In this document: in pieces, positions 27,118 through 36,200 of the stretch | Layout: each line of letters opens with the position of its first letter | How positions within the stretch are numbered: position 1 is the first letter of the stretch | DNA from: Sphingobacterium lactis | GTDB lineage: Bacteria; Bacteroidota; Bacteroidia; Sphingobacteriales; Sphingobacteriaceae | Direction: 5' to 3' | Assembly: GCF_011046555.1 (NCBI RefSeq) | Contig: NZ_CP049246.1 | Coordinates: forward strand, 558,001-622,000 | DNA length: 64,000 nt | The notes under the pieces: model-generated | Database searches by the model: none | Told to the model about the DNA's origin: nothing | What the model saw: only the letters and a program-made list of their open reading frames with translations | Translations under genes and position numbers: made by a program

Positions 27118-27408
27118 ATGAATTATCACATCCTGAACAGCAAAGGAGAAGCTTTACAAGTTAAGGCTTTCCATCCCGGGCTATACCTTCTAGAAGAGAT
27201 AGAGGAAAGGGAACTGCTAAAAAAAGACGTAGCCCACGAATTAGGCATTTTACCTACTAATCTTAGTGAAATTTTAAAAGGCAAAAGAAACATTTCACCT
27301 AGAGTTGCAATTAAACTAGAGAAAGTGTTAAATATCAGTGCCGAGTATTGGCTGAACCTGCAGATGGCATGGGATTTACAGAAAGCGAGAGAAGAAGAAT
27401 ACGCCTAG
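27118..27408 (+). CDS. HigA-family XRE antitoxin, apparently without its toxin
   Basis: 96-residue protein. The N-terminal segment VKAFHPGLYLLEEIEERELL and the helix-turn-helix KDVAHELGILPTNLSEILKG (about 41-60) followed by ISPRVAIKLEKVL and AEYWLNLQMAWDLQKA are diagnostic of HigA-type addiction-module antitoxins. A HigB toxin normally sits just upstream, but none is recognisable there or downstream. The gene may be an orphan regulator or the remnant of a module. Confidence 0.87.
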   Translation: MNYHILNSKGEALQVKAFHPGLYLLEEIEERELLKKDVAHELGILPTNLSEILKGKRNISPRVAIKLEKVLNISAEYWLNLQMAWDLQKAREEEYA

Positions 27409-27417
27409 AAAAAATAT

Positions 27418-27446
27418 GCCCCTACTATGGTTGGTAAGGGCTTTTT
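27418..27446 (+). terminator. Terminator after the HigA-like gene
   Basis: GCCCCTAC at 27418-27425 pairs with GTAAGGGC at 27434-27441 with one mismatch, followed by five T. It lies nine bases past the stop codon. Confidence 0.65.
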
Positions 27447-27488
27447 CTATTAATTGAGTAAGACCGGTCAGCTCTATTTAGGGATAGA

Positions 27489-27603
27489 CACATCTCAATT
27501 CTCACCTCTCACCTCTATCAGAAACACAGTAACACCCTTTCTATCTCATATCTCAATTCTCACATCTCAATACTAATCCTCAATTCTCACTTCTCACTTC
27601 TCA
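27489..27603 (-). repeat. 7-bp TGAGANN repeats downstream of the M28 peptidase gene
   Basis: Read on the minus strand from 27603: TGAGAAG, TGAGAAG, TGAGAAT, TGAGGAT, then TGAGATG, TGAGAAT, TGAGATA, TGAGATA, and after a gap of about 25 bases TGAGAGG, TGAGAAT, TGAGATG. The first TGA is the stop codon of the peptidase gene. Confidence 0.85.
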
Positions 27604-29037
27604 ACGACCAAAACGCCACTCACCCGAGATCACCAGCGATTCTTTGAGACCTTTGGCTTCCAGGAATTTTACAAGTTCTATATCGGTCATTTTCTTTGCG
27701 GGGATATCTGCGGCGTTGGCTAACCCCCATAGGTACGCGGCACCGACGCGAACGGTCTGCTCCAGGCCTACTTTATCGACAAGGGCAAACACGTCATTTG
27801 AAGAATGGTAATAGAGGCCTGCATTATTGGGTAAGGCCCCACCGCGACCGGTTCCCGTAGGGATCCCCTGCAGCATAAAAGGTTGATGGTCGCTATGCAG
27901 TCCTGCTCCGGCGGCATTTTCATTCTTAAACGCGGAATCCACTTCCATGTAGGTTGCTCCAATGGCATTCAATACCGGCAGCATCTCTTCGCGCGTTGTG
28001 GCAAATCCTTTTGGAGCACTCACCATATCGAAATTCAACATGTACTTGATCTGGTCGATTTCTCCAGCACGCATGGCATTTTCAACATAGGCCTTAGCTC
28101 CCAACAAGCCCTGCTCCTCCCCCATAAAAAGAACGAAATCGATGCTACGCCTCGGCTTTAATTTCAATTTCTTAAACGTTCTGGCCATGTCGATGACAGC
28201 AAATGAACCGATGCCATTATCGATCGCTCCAGTCGCCAAATCCCAACTATCCAAATGTCCGCCAACAACGATCTTTTCCTTCGCCAGATCGGTGCCTTCC
28301 AGCGTGACCACGATGTTTCTTGCCGTCGCTTCGGCCGATGTATTCCTCATCTTGATTTGTGCATCCATAACACCATTCTTTAGGCGCTCCTTCCACTGCA
28401 TGCCATCTTCCAGACCAATACAGATCGCAGGAATATCGATGAGCTTCCCCGTAATCGAAGCAGTTCCCGTTAGCAGCACATTGTTCTTTACGCTATTGAT
28501 GAACACAATGCCCTTTGCGCCATATTTCGTGGCCAATGCAGACTTTTCTGAACGATGTAAGTTTTTAATTCCTTCCCTCGAATTGGGCAGGATATGCAGA
28601 TAGACCAAGGCGATCTTTCCTTTCACTTGGTCCGCAAGGCGTTGGTAATCTTCCTCAAGACCATTGCCTACGTCGATAAGTGGGGCTTCCACATCGGCAG
28701 CAATGGGTGAATGCGCGAGTGAAACCGCATGAACTGGTGCCCCATCGATGCGAAGGTCAAGGGATTCACGTGCCCAACCCTGCGCGGAAAATGGCTGATA
28801 ACGGACTTTAAATCCATAAGATGCCAACAGGTCATGGACATACTCCTCCGCCTTTCGCCCATTTTCGGAGCCCGTCAGGCGATGCCCCAATGTTTCGGTA
28901 CTGTATTTCAGGCGCTCGTACGCCTCCGAGTTGGTGAAAACTTCGGTATAGATTTTCTCAAAGTCTTTTTTAAGGTTTTCCTGCGCTGATGCGAAATGGC
29001 ACAAACCGGAAAGTAGGATAAGGAGGATTCTTTTCAT
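27601..29037 (-). CDS. M28 family metallopeptidase (carboxypeptidase Q-like)
   Basis: 478-residue secreted zinc exopeptidase. Signal peptide 1-19 ends ASAQ. A PA-domain insertion sits in the middle. The M28 metal ligands are visible in VVGGHLDSWD (His, first Asp), GAIDNGIGS, MGEEQGLLGAKAY (catalytic and ligand Glu) and LHSDHQPF (final His). Homologues cleave dipeptides or N-terminal residues in the periplasm. The gene follows trmB by 34 bases on the same strand. Its TGA stop is the first unit of a TGAGANN repeat tract. Confidence 0.92.
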   Translation of the reverse strand: MKRILLILLSGLCHFASAQENLKKDFEKIYTEVFTNSEAYERLKYSTETLGHRLTGSENGRKAEEYVHDLLASYGFKVRYQPFSAQGWARESLDLRIDGAPVHAVSLAHSPIAADVEAPLIDVGNGLEEDYQRLADQVKGKIALVYLHILPNSREGIKNLHRSEKSALATKYGAKGIVFINSVKNNVLLTGTASITGKLIDIPAICIGLEDGMQWKERLKNGVMDAQIKMRNTSAEATARNIVVTLEGTDLAKEKIVVGGHLDSWDLATGAIDNGIGSFAVIDMARTFKKLKLKPRRSIDFVLFMGEEQGLLGAKAYVENAMRAGEIDQIKYMLNFDMVSAPKGFATTREEMLPVLNAIGATYMEVDSAFKNENAAGAGLHSDHQPFMLQGIPTGTGRGGALPNNAGLYYHSSNDVFALVDKVGLEQTVRVGAAYLWGLANAADIPAKKMTDIELVKFLEAKGLKESLVISGEWRFGR

Positions 29038-29071
29038 AAGGAATGAATTTACAAAATCCTCCTATATATTG

Positions 29072-29728
29072 CTATGCCTTACGGAATTTCCACTGCACGT
29101 AGTTGATGTTTTTATCTACGGCAAGATATTTTTTCTCGTAGTAGGTCTTAATGGAGAGCACATCATCCACAAGATCTGAGTGGTATAGATCGGTTGTCTC
29201 CTTCAGTTTTGGCAACTGTTGGTTGTCGATCTGCTCAACGGTATACGCGTAGAAACCATCGTTGTCCGTCTTCAGGTGCATAATACCTTCCGGCACAAGA
29301 ATCGTTTTATAGCGCTCCAGGAACGTAGGGTTTGTCAGTCGTTTTTTCTCTCGGCTCACTTGCGGTTGTGGGTCGGGGAATGTAATCCATATTTCGGAAA
29401 TCTCGCCTGCGGCAAAGTATTCCAAGATGGTCTCGATCTGGATCCGCAGAAAACCTACATTAGCAATACCTTCCTCCAAAGCAGTCTTGGCGCCACGCCA
29501 AATCCGATTGCCCTTGTAGTCGATACCGATGAAGTTCTTCTCCGGGAATAACTTCGCCAGGTTGACAGTGTATTCGCCCTTTCCGCATGCCAATTCCAAT
29601 ACGACAGGCTTATCATTCTGAAAGAATTCCTTGGCCCAATTGCCTTTATATGCTTTGCCGGCATCCAATTGCACCACATTCTTAAACGTGTCTATCTCGG
29701 CAAATTTCCTTAGTTTATCCTTACCCAT
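29072..29728 (-). CDS. trmB: tRNA (guanine(46)-N7)-methyltransferase
   Basis: 218-residue SAM-dependent enzyme making m7G46 in tRNA variable loops. Motifs: VLELACGKGEYTVNLA (about 43-58, SAM motif I), FIGIDYKGNR, and the TrmB signature WITFPDPQPQVSREKKRLTN (about 114-133). The length is typical. It is divergent from the GDP-fucose synthase gene with only 53 bases between starts. Confidence 0.95.
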   Translation of the reverse strand: MGKDKLRKFAEIDTFKNVVQLDAGKAYKGNWAKEFFQNDKPVVLELACGKGEYTVNLAKLFPEKNFIGIDYKGNRIWRGAKTALEEGIANVGFLRIQIETILEYFAAGEISEIWITFPDPQPQVSREKKRLTNPTFLERYKTILVPEGIMHLKTDNDGFYAYTVEQIDNQQLPKLKETTDLYHSDLVDDVLSIKTYYEKKYLAVDKNINYVQWKFRKA

Positions 29729-29757
29729 AGCTGCTAATTAAGTCGCAAAATTAACCT

Positions 29758-29765
29758 TATATTTG
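29758..29765 (+). promoter_or_regulatory. Candidate -7 box for fcl
   Basis: TATATTTG, 16 bases before the GTG start at 29782. Confidence 0.42.
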
Positions 29766-29781
29766 TATAAATAATAATCAG

Positions 29782-30714
29782 GTGGAAAAACAAGCAAAAA
29801 TATACGTTGCAGGCCATAGAGGCATGGTTGGATCGGCGATCTATCGCAAGTTGAAGGAACTGGGCTATGAAAACCTTATCGTTCGGACCTCAAAGGAACT
29901 GGACCTACGGGACCAACAGGCCGTAAAGGAATTCTTTGAAGCGGAGAAACCGGATTACGTTTTCTTGGCTGCGGCCAAGGTAGGCGGCATCATGGCCAAT
30001 AATACCTACCGTGCAGATTTCATCTACGAGAATCTTGCCATCCAGAATAACGTGATCCACTTTGCCCACGAAAATGATGTTAAGAAATTGATGTTCCTTG
30101 GCTCCAGCTGCATCTACCCAAAAATGGCCGAACAACCCCTGAATGAAAACGCCTTATTGACCGGCACATTGGAACCAACGAATGAGCCCTATGCCATCGC
30201 CAAGATTGCTGGTATAAAAATGGTCGAGTCGTACCGTCTGCAATATAACGATGATTTTATCTCCGCGATGCCCACAAATCTGTATGGTATCAACGACAAT
30301 TATCACCCTGAGAACTCGCATGTACTGCCTGCATTGATCCGTAAATTCCATGAAGCAAAGGTGAACAACAGCCCGTTCGTAAGCATCTGGGGATCGGGAA
30401 CTCCATTACGCGAATTTATGTTTGCCGATGATCTGGCCGATGCAGTGGTGTTTTTAATGGAAAAATACAGCGACCTGCAATTCGTCAATATTGGTGTCGG
30501 TGAAGATATCAGCATTAAAGACCTTGCTCTTTTGATCAAGGATGTTGTCGGTTACGAAGGAGAACTTGAATTTGACAGCAGCAAGCCTGACGGCACGCCA
30601 CGTAAACTGATGGATGTAAGCAAACTGCACGGACTCGGTTGGAAAGCGAAAACTGACCTGCGCGAGGGGATTCAAGCAGCTTACCGGGATTACCTCGATA
30701 GATATGAGAAGTGA
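29782..30714 (+). CDS. fcl: GDP-L-fucose synthase
   Basis: 310-residue SDR enzyme converting GDP-4-keto-6-deoxymannose to GDP-L-fucose by epimerisation and NADPH reduction. Motifs: [14 protein letters not shown] (7-20), [21 protein letters not shown] (catalytic Tyr and Lys), [14 protein letters not shown]. Start codon is GTG: no ATG precedes the conserved N-terminus. The partner GDP-mannose dehydratase gene is not in the window. The last codons and the TGA stop are part of a TGAGANN repeat tract. Confidence 0.94.
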   Translation: MEKQAKIYVAGHRGMVGSAIYRKLKELGYENLIVRTSKELDLRDQQAVKEFFEAEKPDYVFLAAAKVGGIMANNTYRADFIYENLAIQNNVIHFAHENDVKKLMFLGSSCIYPKMAEQPLNENALLTGTLEPTNEPYAIAKIAGIKMVESYRLQYNDDFISAMPTNLYGINDNYHPENSHVLPALIRKFHEAKVNNSPFVSIWGSGTPLREFMFADDLADAVVFLMEKYSDLQFVNIGVGEDISIKDLALLIKDVVGYEGELEFDSSKPDGTPRKLMDVSKLHGLGWKAKTDLREGIQAAYRDYLDRYEK

Positions 30715-30732
30715 GATTTGAGATTTGAGATA
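30705..30732 (+). repeat. 7-bp TGAGANN repeats across the fcl stop codon
   Basis: TGAGAAG, TGAGATT, TGAGATT, TGAGATA in exact register. The second unit begins with the fcl stop codon at 30712-30714; the first unit is inside the coding region. Confidence 0.88.
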
Positions 30733-30830
30733 GGAAGAGGGGTATGTGGGACGGAATAGGATTGTGGAGCTAGGTAGGTCTCGTAATATACGGGAATTTT
30801 AACCTGGCCGGGATAATAGGACTTGAGTTT

Positions 30831-30871
30831 GCTAAAATAAAAATGTTCAAAAATTTATGATTTTTGAACAT
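30831..30871 (-). terminator. Terminator of the YtxH/holin-like operon
   Basis: Perfect 12-bp stem ATGTTCAAAAAT / ATTTTTGAACAT with a 5-nt loop at 30843-30871, followed on the minus strand by TTTTATTTT. It is 58 bases past the stop codon of the last operon gene. Confidence 0.72.
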
Positions 30872-30928
30872 GAGTTATCAGTCGCACTTGCGTGATTTAT
30901 CCAATCTTCTGGAAAGCTTTACGGTGTC

Positions 30929-31498
30929 CTAGAAAGACTCACTGTCTTTGGGAATACCGTAAATATTATCTTGGACGCTTTCCTCTGCGGTAATCATCGG
31001 TGGATGATTCAATGGCTTTGGATTTACGACAACCGCTTCTCCTTCAATAATCTCTTCAACTGCCTTCTTCTTCTTTTTGTCTTTCTTCGGCTTGATGAAG
31101 TCCGTGATTTTGTCGATGACATTGGCGACCTTATTCTGTGTCACCTGCCCAGCGGCAGTTTCGGAAGCGAATAATACCAATCCTTTCTTCAACCAACCTG
31201 CATTTTTCAATAGGGTTCGGTTCAGCACCAAAGGTAAACCCAACTGCAGGGTTCTGGTTAACCAGTCTCCTTTTGTTTTCTTGCTCGTGGCTTTCCCGAT
31301 TCCCGACACCAGTCCTTTGATGGTGTTGACACCTGGAACAAAGTCAAAAACCATGTTGGCAATGCGTGCCGGCGCTTCGATCTTGTGGCGCAATAACTGA
31401 TACTGATTCAATAAGAACTCCTCCTGCCCCTTCTTTTCAATTTTCAGGCGAGCAATTTCAGCGTTCAATTCATGTATGTTTGTAATCTTTGCTTTCAT
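30929..31498 (-). CDS. Hypothetical protein in the YtxH/holin-like operon
   Basis: 189-residue protein of no recognised family. Residues 1-30 look like a short coiled coil (ELNAEIARLKIEKKGQEE). The middle has a weakly hydrophobic stretch (VFDFVPGVNTIKGLVSGIG; later LQLGLPLVLN and WLKKGLVLFASETAA). A Lys-rich segment (IKPKKDKKKKKAVEE) precedes an acidic, Pro-containing tail. The gene lies seven bases after the holin-like gene, so a shared envelope or stress role is plausible. Confidence 0.6.
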   Translation of the reverse strand: MKAKITNIHELNAEIARLKIEKKGQEEFLLNQYQLLRHKIEAPARIANMVFDFVPGVNTIKGLVSGIGKATSKKTKGDWLTRTLQLGLPLVLNRTLLKNAGWLKKGLVLFASETAAGQVTQNKVANVIDKITDFIKPKKDKKKKKAVEEIIEGEAVVVNPKPLNHPPMITAEESVQDNIYGIPKDSESF

Positions 31499-31505
31499 AT
31501 CCTGC

Positions 31506-31961
31506 TTATACTCGTTCTTTTTGTTCGTTAATTTCCTCCTGTACCTCTTCTACTTCTTCGCGCACCTTTTCCCGCACCTCATTGGCAAGCTCTTCCTCCT
31601 TGTCATCGTCATCGTCATCCCACTTGGATAGCACCCTTTTTATGGAGATGTCCATAAATTTCGCTTCCAATTTCGGTTCAAATACCCGGATCAAGAGCAG
31701 GAGAACAATAAAAATACCACCCGTTGCCAAGAATCCCAAAGAATAGCTGCCCAACAGTTCGCCTAGGTAAAAACCTAATGCCAGCGACATAAAGAATACA
31801 ATCAATAAGGTCAATAATACCTTGCTTGCATCTACGATCAAAGAGCCCAGAATTCTGGAGGCTCTGGACAATGCCTTTAATTTCGCTAGCTCAATCTGTG
31901 TCTCAACGTATGCTTTGGACTTATCAAAGGCCTCAGAAAATGAAAATTTTTGTTCTTCCAT
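31506..31961 (-). CDS. Phage holin family-like (YqjE/DUF1469-type) membrane protein
   Basis: 151-residue protein. An amphipathic N-terminus (AYVETQIELAKLKALSRAS) is followed by two membrane helices (about 45-70 and 76-96) and a hydrophilic tail. The tail carries six consecutive Asp and then a Glu/Lys-rich coiled coil. This matches the holin_3_6/YqjE-type proteins found with YtxH in stress-related operons; there is no evidence of a real phage. Confidence 0.75.
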   Translation of the reverse strand: MEEQKFSFSEAFDKSKAYVETQIELAKLKALSRASRILGSLIVDASKVLLTLLIVFFMSLALGFYLGELLGSYSLGFLATGGIFIVLLLLIRVFEPKLEAKFMDISIKRVLSKWDDDDDDKEEELANEVREKVREEVEEVQEEINEQKERV

Positions 31962-32054
31962 GCACTAATTTCATATCGTGAACAGGATGGGCCATCGGAG
32001 AGATAGCCCAGCTGCCCAATTAAAAATGTAATAATCTAATGGTTGGCCGCAGGA

Positions 32055-32324
32055 TTATGCGTGCTCCTCGATTTCCTCATCGATAGCAGACTCTGCTCTG
32101 CCCAACTTAGATTTAACCGCCGAAACGATTTTATCTTTAAAATCATTCAACTGATCAAACTGCTCTTCAGCGCGCTCTTTGATCGCTTCGCCTAAATCAG
32201 TCAATGACTCGTTTAATTTTTCTCTCGTTTCGCTGCCCTTATCCGGAGCGAAAATAATTCCTAAAACTGCACCTGCGGCCAATCCAGCCAACAGCGCTGT
32301 TACAATCTTACCGTTATCATTCAT
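32055..32324 (-). CDS. YtxH domain-containing protein
   Basis: 89-residue protein: one N-terminal membrane segment (ALLAGLAAGAVLGIIFAPD, about 10-28) with the YtxH signature APDKGSETREKL, then a charged helical tail. YtxH proteins are general-stress proteins of unknown mechanism. The ATG at 32324 is preferred to a TTG four codons upstream. It is the first gene of a three-gene unit, 93 bases before the holin-like gene. Confidence 0.85.
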   Translation of the reverse strand: MNDNGKIVTALLAGLAAGAVLGIIFAPDKGSETREKLNESLTDLGEAIKERAEEQFDQLNDFKDKIVSAVKSKLGRAESAIDEEIEEHA

Positions 32325-32573
32325 TTTATATTGCAATTTAGTTGTTAAACCAATTTCTATGATACTAACTTAATAACAAAAAATAGACCGAATCGTTTTT
32401 AATTAATGAAAATTTACTGAAAGTCGACATGTTCCTACGTCCGGTCTTTTTTCCCTGATGTAGATAATATACGTTTTTTAAACCAAAATAATAGCGAGAA
32501 GGCTAAAAAAACAACTTTTGGGGAGATAGATGGGGCAATAAGATAGCCTATGCGTCCAACCGTAGTGCACGAA

Positions 32574-33212
32574 TTACTTTTCTGTTTTCAGGGTGTTTTT
32601 CATGGCAGCACGCAACTTATCCCGTAATATCGTGTCATATTCGGGAGAAGATTGGAGATATACGGAATACATGGCCAAATCTTCATGCTGCCTCTTAAAC
32701 TTGTCCTGATCCCTATTGATCTTAAAAACTTCTATATTCCCTTTTGGAATCAACCGCACCAGTCGCTCTCCGATCACAGCTCCCGTAATGACTGCTGTAT
32801 TGACGAGCAAGCGTTCGCCAAGGCTATGGTCTTCATCGCCATTGTACAATGGATTGCCGTTGGAATCCAACCGCGTCCCATCCGGTGCTCTTTTCGTATC
32901 GTCGGGAGCAGAAAGTTGGGCAATACTGTTGGAAACAAGGGATTGACCAAGGGGTACCTGTGCTTCCCTATCAAATTTAATCTTAACCGATTTTATATCT
33001 AGCGCAGGAATGGTCTGAATCCCATTGTTAGCACTAATCTCCATGCGGTCTTCAAAAACCCGATACAGGGTTCCCTTGACCTTGCCATGGACGGTGTGTG
33101 CCACAACCGAATAAATGGAAATCTGTCTTTGCGTACCATGCTGTTGCAATTGAGCTGAGGCTATGGATACTGAAAATAGAAAAGTGAGCAGCAAAAAAAT
33201 TGTCGGCTTCAT
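32574..33212 (-). CDS. Hypothetical exported protein
   Basis: 212 residues with a clear signal peptide (1-20, ending ASAQ) and no lipobox. The N-terminal mature part (about 30-80: VHGKVKGTLYRVFEDRMEIS, then IKSVKIKFDRE) looks like a small beta domain. A central hydrophilic loop contains DSNGNPLYNGDED, followed by a possible weak membrane-associated segment (LLVNTAVITGAVIG). I do not recognise the family. Confidence 0.55.
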   Translation of the reverse strand: MKPTIFLLLTFLFSVSIASAQLQQHGTQRQISIYSVVAHTVHGKVKGTLYRVFEDRMEISANNGIQTIPALDIKSVKIKFDREAQVPLGQSLVSNSIAQLSAPDDTKRAPDGTRLDSNGNPLYNGDEDHSLGERLLVNTAVITGAVIGERLVRLIPKGNIEVFKINRDQDKFKRQHEDLAMYSVYLQSSPEYDTILRDKLRAAMKNTLKTEK

Positions 33213-33448
33213 ATCAATGCATGTATTTCATAACAATAAGTAATTTTTAAACCCGCCGAAAACCTACAAAAGTTTTGCTTAAATAAAGGTCCAAATATTT
33301 ACTTAACAGAAACAAAGAAAAGGAAAAACAACAATAATTCTGCTTTTTTAACAGACTTTAAGATACTTTATCTATTTACCAATTTTAAGCAAGGTGTATT
33401 TGCAAGAAAGTAATGGCTTAAGCCATCAAAAACCCAATCCTCGTTAAG

Positions 33449-33871
33449 TTAAAGGGAAAGATTTCCTTCCACAAAGTCCTTGAATTTCAACAAAACAGAT
33501 TGACAGAATTCTTCTTGCTGTTTTAAATCAGTGCTATTTTCGGGTTCAAAAACTTCTACTACCCTAACACCTTTATTTTCCTTTTGGAACATCACAGAAG
33601 AAAGTCGGTCATCATCCTGAATGATAAGAATTTTTGTCTTTGGAACAACTTCTTTATACTTTCCCATATAGTCAAAGCCATCGGAGCCATCGATTTTTTC
33701 CATTCTAAAATGAAAAGCTCCGCCGCTCCTAACCTCATTCTTAACAAACGGACAATGCCAATCCGCAAATGGAACATTCCAAATTTTTATACACTCGGGG
33801 TCTGTCCAAGCCTTCCAGACTTTTTCCAGCGTAGAATCAATGCAGACAGAAACTTCTATAGGATTTTTCAT
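33449..33871 (-). CDS. SRPBCC/AHSA1-like domain protein
   Basis: 140-residue single-domain protein of the START-like superfamily. VCIDSTLEKVWKAWTDPECI (about 9-28) and GGAFHFRMEKIDGSDGFDYM (about 50-69) match the AHSA1/activator-of-Hsp90-like group with a ligand-binding cavity. Specific role unknown. It is isolated, with no clear partner gene. Confidence 0.82.
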   Translation of the reverse strand: MKNPIEVSVCIDSTLEKVWKAWTDPECIKIWNVPFADWHCPFVKNEVRSGGAFHFRMEKIDGSDGFDYMGKYKEVVPKTKILIIQDDDRLSSVMFQKENKGVRVVEVFEPENSTDLKQQEEFCQSVLLKFKDFVEGNLSL

Positions 33872-34014
33872 AGGTTCAATTTATACCCATAAAAGTAGTA
33901 CATAAATCCGCGGCGGAACTTGTCCTAAGACAATTAATACCAACAGCGAATTAACGAACAACATTAATATGTAGATTATTTATTTTATCTTTAAGACAAA
34001 TAATTTAATTCAAA

Positions 34015-35553
34015 ATGTTGGTAAAAACATATTGCAGCGCAGTGTTCGGAATCAGCGCCACGAGCATTACCGTCGAGGTCAATGTGACAACGGGAGTTCA
34101 GTATTTCATTGTTGGATTACCGGACAGCGCGGTAAAGGAAAGCATACAGCGCATCGAAAGTGCGATCGTCTCCATCGGCTTCCACATGCCTCGCCAGAAG
34201 ATCGTCGTGAATCTTGCGCCGGCGGACATCAAGAAGGAGGGTTCGGTCTATGACTTGGCAATAGCCATTGGCATTATGGCCGCATCGAACCAGATCCCGA
34301 CGGTGCAACTGCATGAATACATCATCCTTGGCGAACTGGCGTTGGACGGCAAGTTGCATACGGTAAAAGGAGTATTGCCCATCGCGATGCAGGCCAAGCA
34401 GGACGGATTCAAGCGGATTATCCTTCCCATAGAAAATACGGAAGAGGCAGCCATTGTAGAGGGGCTGGAAGTATATGGCGCATCCACCTTGGAGGAAGCA
34501 GTCAAATTTCTGATCGGTAGCCATGAAATTGAACAAACCGTCATCAATGTGCAGAAGAAGTTTGAATTCAAGTTGAACGGCTATGACCTGGATTTCGCAG
34601 ATGTGAAGGGACAGGAAAATATTAAAAGAGCACTGGAAATTGCCGCTCCCGGCGGGCATAATGTTATCTTGATCGGTCCTCCAGGCGCCGGAAAGACCAT
34701 GCTCGCAAAACGGCTACCGACGATCCTGCCGCCGCTCACCTTGGATGAATCCCTAGAAACCACCAAGATCCATTCCGTCTCCGGCCATTTGCCGAATTCA
34801 TCGTCATTGATGACCATCCGCCCGTTCCGTTCTCCGCATCACACCATTTCCGATGTGGCACTAGTGGGCGGGGGAAATACCCCTCAGCCCGGTGAAATAT
34901 CCTTGGCGCACAATGGTGTCCTCTTTCTGGATGAGCTGCCCGAATTTAAGCGTTCCGTTCTGGAAGTGATGCGCCAACCGCTGGAATCCCGTAGCATCAC
35001 CATCTCCAGAGCACGGTTTTCCGTGGATTATCCCGCTAGCTTTATGCTCATAGCCGCCATGAATCCCTGCCCCTGCGGCTTCTTCAATCACCCTTTTCGC
35101 AATTGTGTCTGCGGATCCTTTGCCGTTCAGAAATATATCAGTAAGATTTCAGGACCCTTGCTGGATCGCATCGATATCCACATCGAGGTGACACCGGTAG
35201 AATTTGGTGAACTGACCGAGGAAAGGGCCAGCGAGCGTAGTGAAGAGATCCGGGAACGGGTAATCAAGGCACGAAAAATACAGGAAAGGCGCTTTAAGCA
35301 ATTCCCACTGATCCACAGCAATGCGCAGATGCGCGCCAAGAATATCCAGGAGATCTGTCAACTGCAGGAGGAAGGAAAATTACTTTTGAAGCGTGCCATG
35401 GAAAAGCTGAACCTTTCCGCACGTGCCTACGACCGTATCCTGAAGGTTGCCCGAACGATTGCCGATTTGGAGGGATCATTGGACATCAAGAACGAACACC
35501 TTGCCGAAGCCATCCACTTCCGCAACCTCGATCGGGAAGACTGGACAGGCTAA
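34015..35553 (+). CDS. YifB/ComM family Mg-chelatase-like AAA+ ATPase
   Basis: 512 residues. An N-terminal ChlI-like domain (VGLPDSAVKESIQRIESAI) is followed by an AAA+ module with Walker A GPPGAGKT (221-228), Walker B VLFLDELPEF and a CPCG...CVCG cysteine set. A C-terminal Mg_chelatase_C domain (LSARAYDRILKVARTIADLE) completes it. ComM of naturally competent bacteria is a hexameric branch-migration helicase that extends DNA integration. The length and domain order are normal. Confidence 0.92.
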   Translation: MLVKTYCSAVFGISATSITVEVNVTTGVQYFIVGLPDSAVKESIQRIESAIVSIGFHMPRQKIVVNLAPADIKKEGSVYDLAIAIGIMAASNQIPTVQLHEYIILGELALDGKLHTVKGVLPIAMQAKQDGFKRIILPIENTEEAAIVEGLEVYGASTLEEAVKFLIGSHEIEQTVINVQKKFEFKLNGYDLDFADVKGQENIKRALEIAAPGGHNVILIGPPGAGKTMLAKRLPTILPPLTLDESLETTKIHSVSGHLPNSSSLMTIRPFRSPHHTISDVALVGGGNTPQPGEISLAHNGVLFLDELPEFKRSVLEVMRQPLESRSITISRARFSVDYPASFMLIAAMNPCPCGFFNHPFRNCVCGSFAVQKYISKISGPLLDRIDIHIEVTPVEFGELTEERASERSEEIRERVIKARKIQERRFKQFPLIHSNAQMRAKNIQEICQLQEEGKLLLKRAMEKLNLSARAYDRILKVARTIADLEGSLDIKNEHLAEAIHFRNLDREDWTG

Positions 35554-35570
35554 TTATTCTTTCAGACGGA

Positions 35571-36200
35571 TTAAAACTGCCCGATAAAGTGCTTAATGAT
35601 CCAAGGATAGGCAACCAGTGTAAACAGCAGTCCCGTTAAAGCGCCGAAGAGGTGTGCATCATGGTTGATGCCGTCCTTCGCATTTCGGGAAGCCCAGATA
35701 CAGTAGCCCAAATACAGGAAGGCGAAGACAAATGCCGGCATGGGCAGGGCAAAGAATATATACAGCTTAACCTTCGGATAGAAGAGAATGAAGCTGAAAA
35801 GCACCGCAGAAATTGCCCCTGAAGCACCAAGGCTATAATAACCCGGGTTATTCTTCTGCTGCATAATGGTCGGAATATCACTCAAGACGAGAGCGACGAT
35901 ATACAGTGCGGCAAACAGGACGTGCCCCATAGGGCCACTCGCCTCTACAAAGATCTGCTCCAGCGGAAACCCGAAGTAATAGAACGTGATCATGTTGAAC
36001 AGCAGGTGCATCCAATCCTTATGGATCAGCCCGCTGCTAAAGATCAGGTAAAATTTACTTTTATCGCGGTGTATGGAATAGGGATGTAACATGAGGCGCC
36101 CATACCAGTCGGGATTTGAAAAAACATAAATGCTCAGACCAATGGTCAGGGCAAAGATCACACTGGCAACAGGCATGTTAACTAAATATTGTAATAGCAT
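35571..36200 (-). CDS. Rhomboid family intramembrane serine protease
   Basis: 209-residue protease with about six membrane helices. Ser127 in GASGA and His183 in NHDAHLFGAL form the catalytic dyad; HKDWMHLLFNM is the conserved second-helix motif. It has a short cytosolic N-terminus and no extra domain. It begins immediately after the LUD-domain gene, the last gene of the rsfS-ftsH-LUD-rhomboid run. Substrates unknown. Confidence 0.92.
   Translation of the reverse strand: MLLQYLVNMPVASVIFALTIGLSIYVFSNPDWYGRLMLHPYSIHRDKSKFYLIFSSGLIHKDWMHLLFNMITFYYFGFPLEQIFVEASGPMGHVLFAALYIVALVLSDIPTIMQQKNNPGYYSLGASGAISAVLFSFILFYPKVKLYIFFALPMPAFVFAFLYLGYCIWASRNAKDGINHDAHLFGALTGLLFTLVAYPWIIKHFIGQF

Noticed and set aside
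31506..31961. Prophage origin for the holin-like gene
   Set aside because: No other phage gene is present; the YtxH/holin-like pairing is a known stress-operon arrangement.
32378..32452. AGACCG / CGGTCT pairing upstream of the YtxH gene as a terminator or riboswitch
   Set aside because: Only about 6 bp pair across a 50-base loop; no known motif was recognised.
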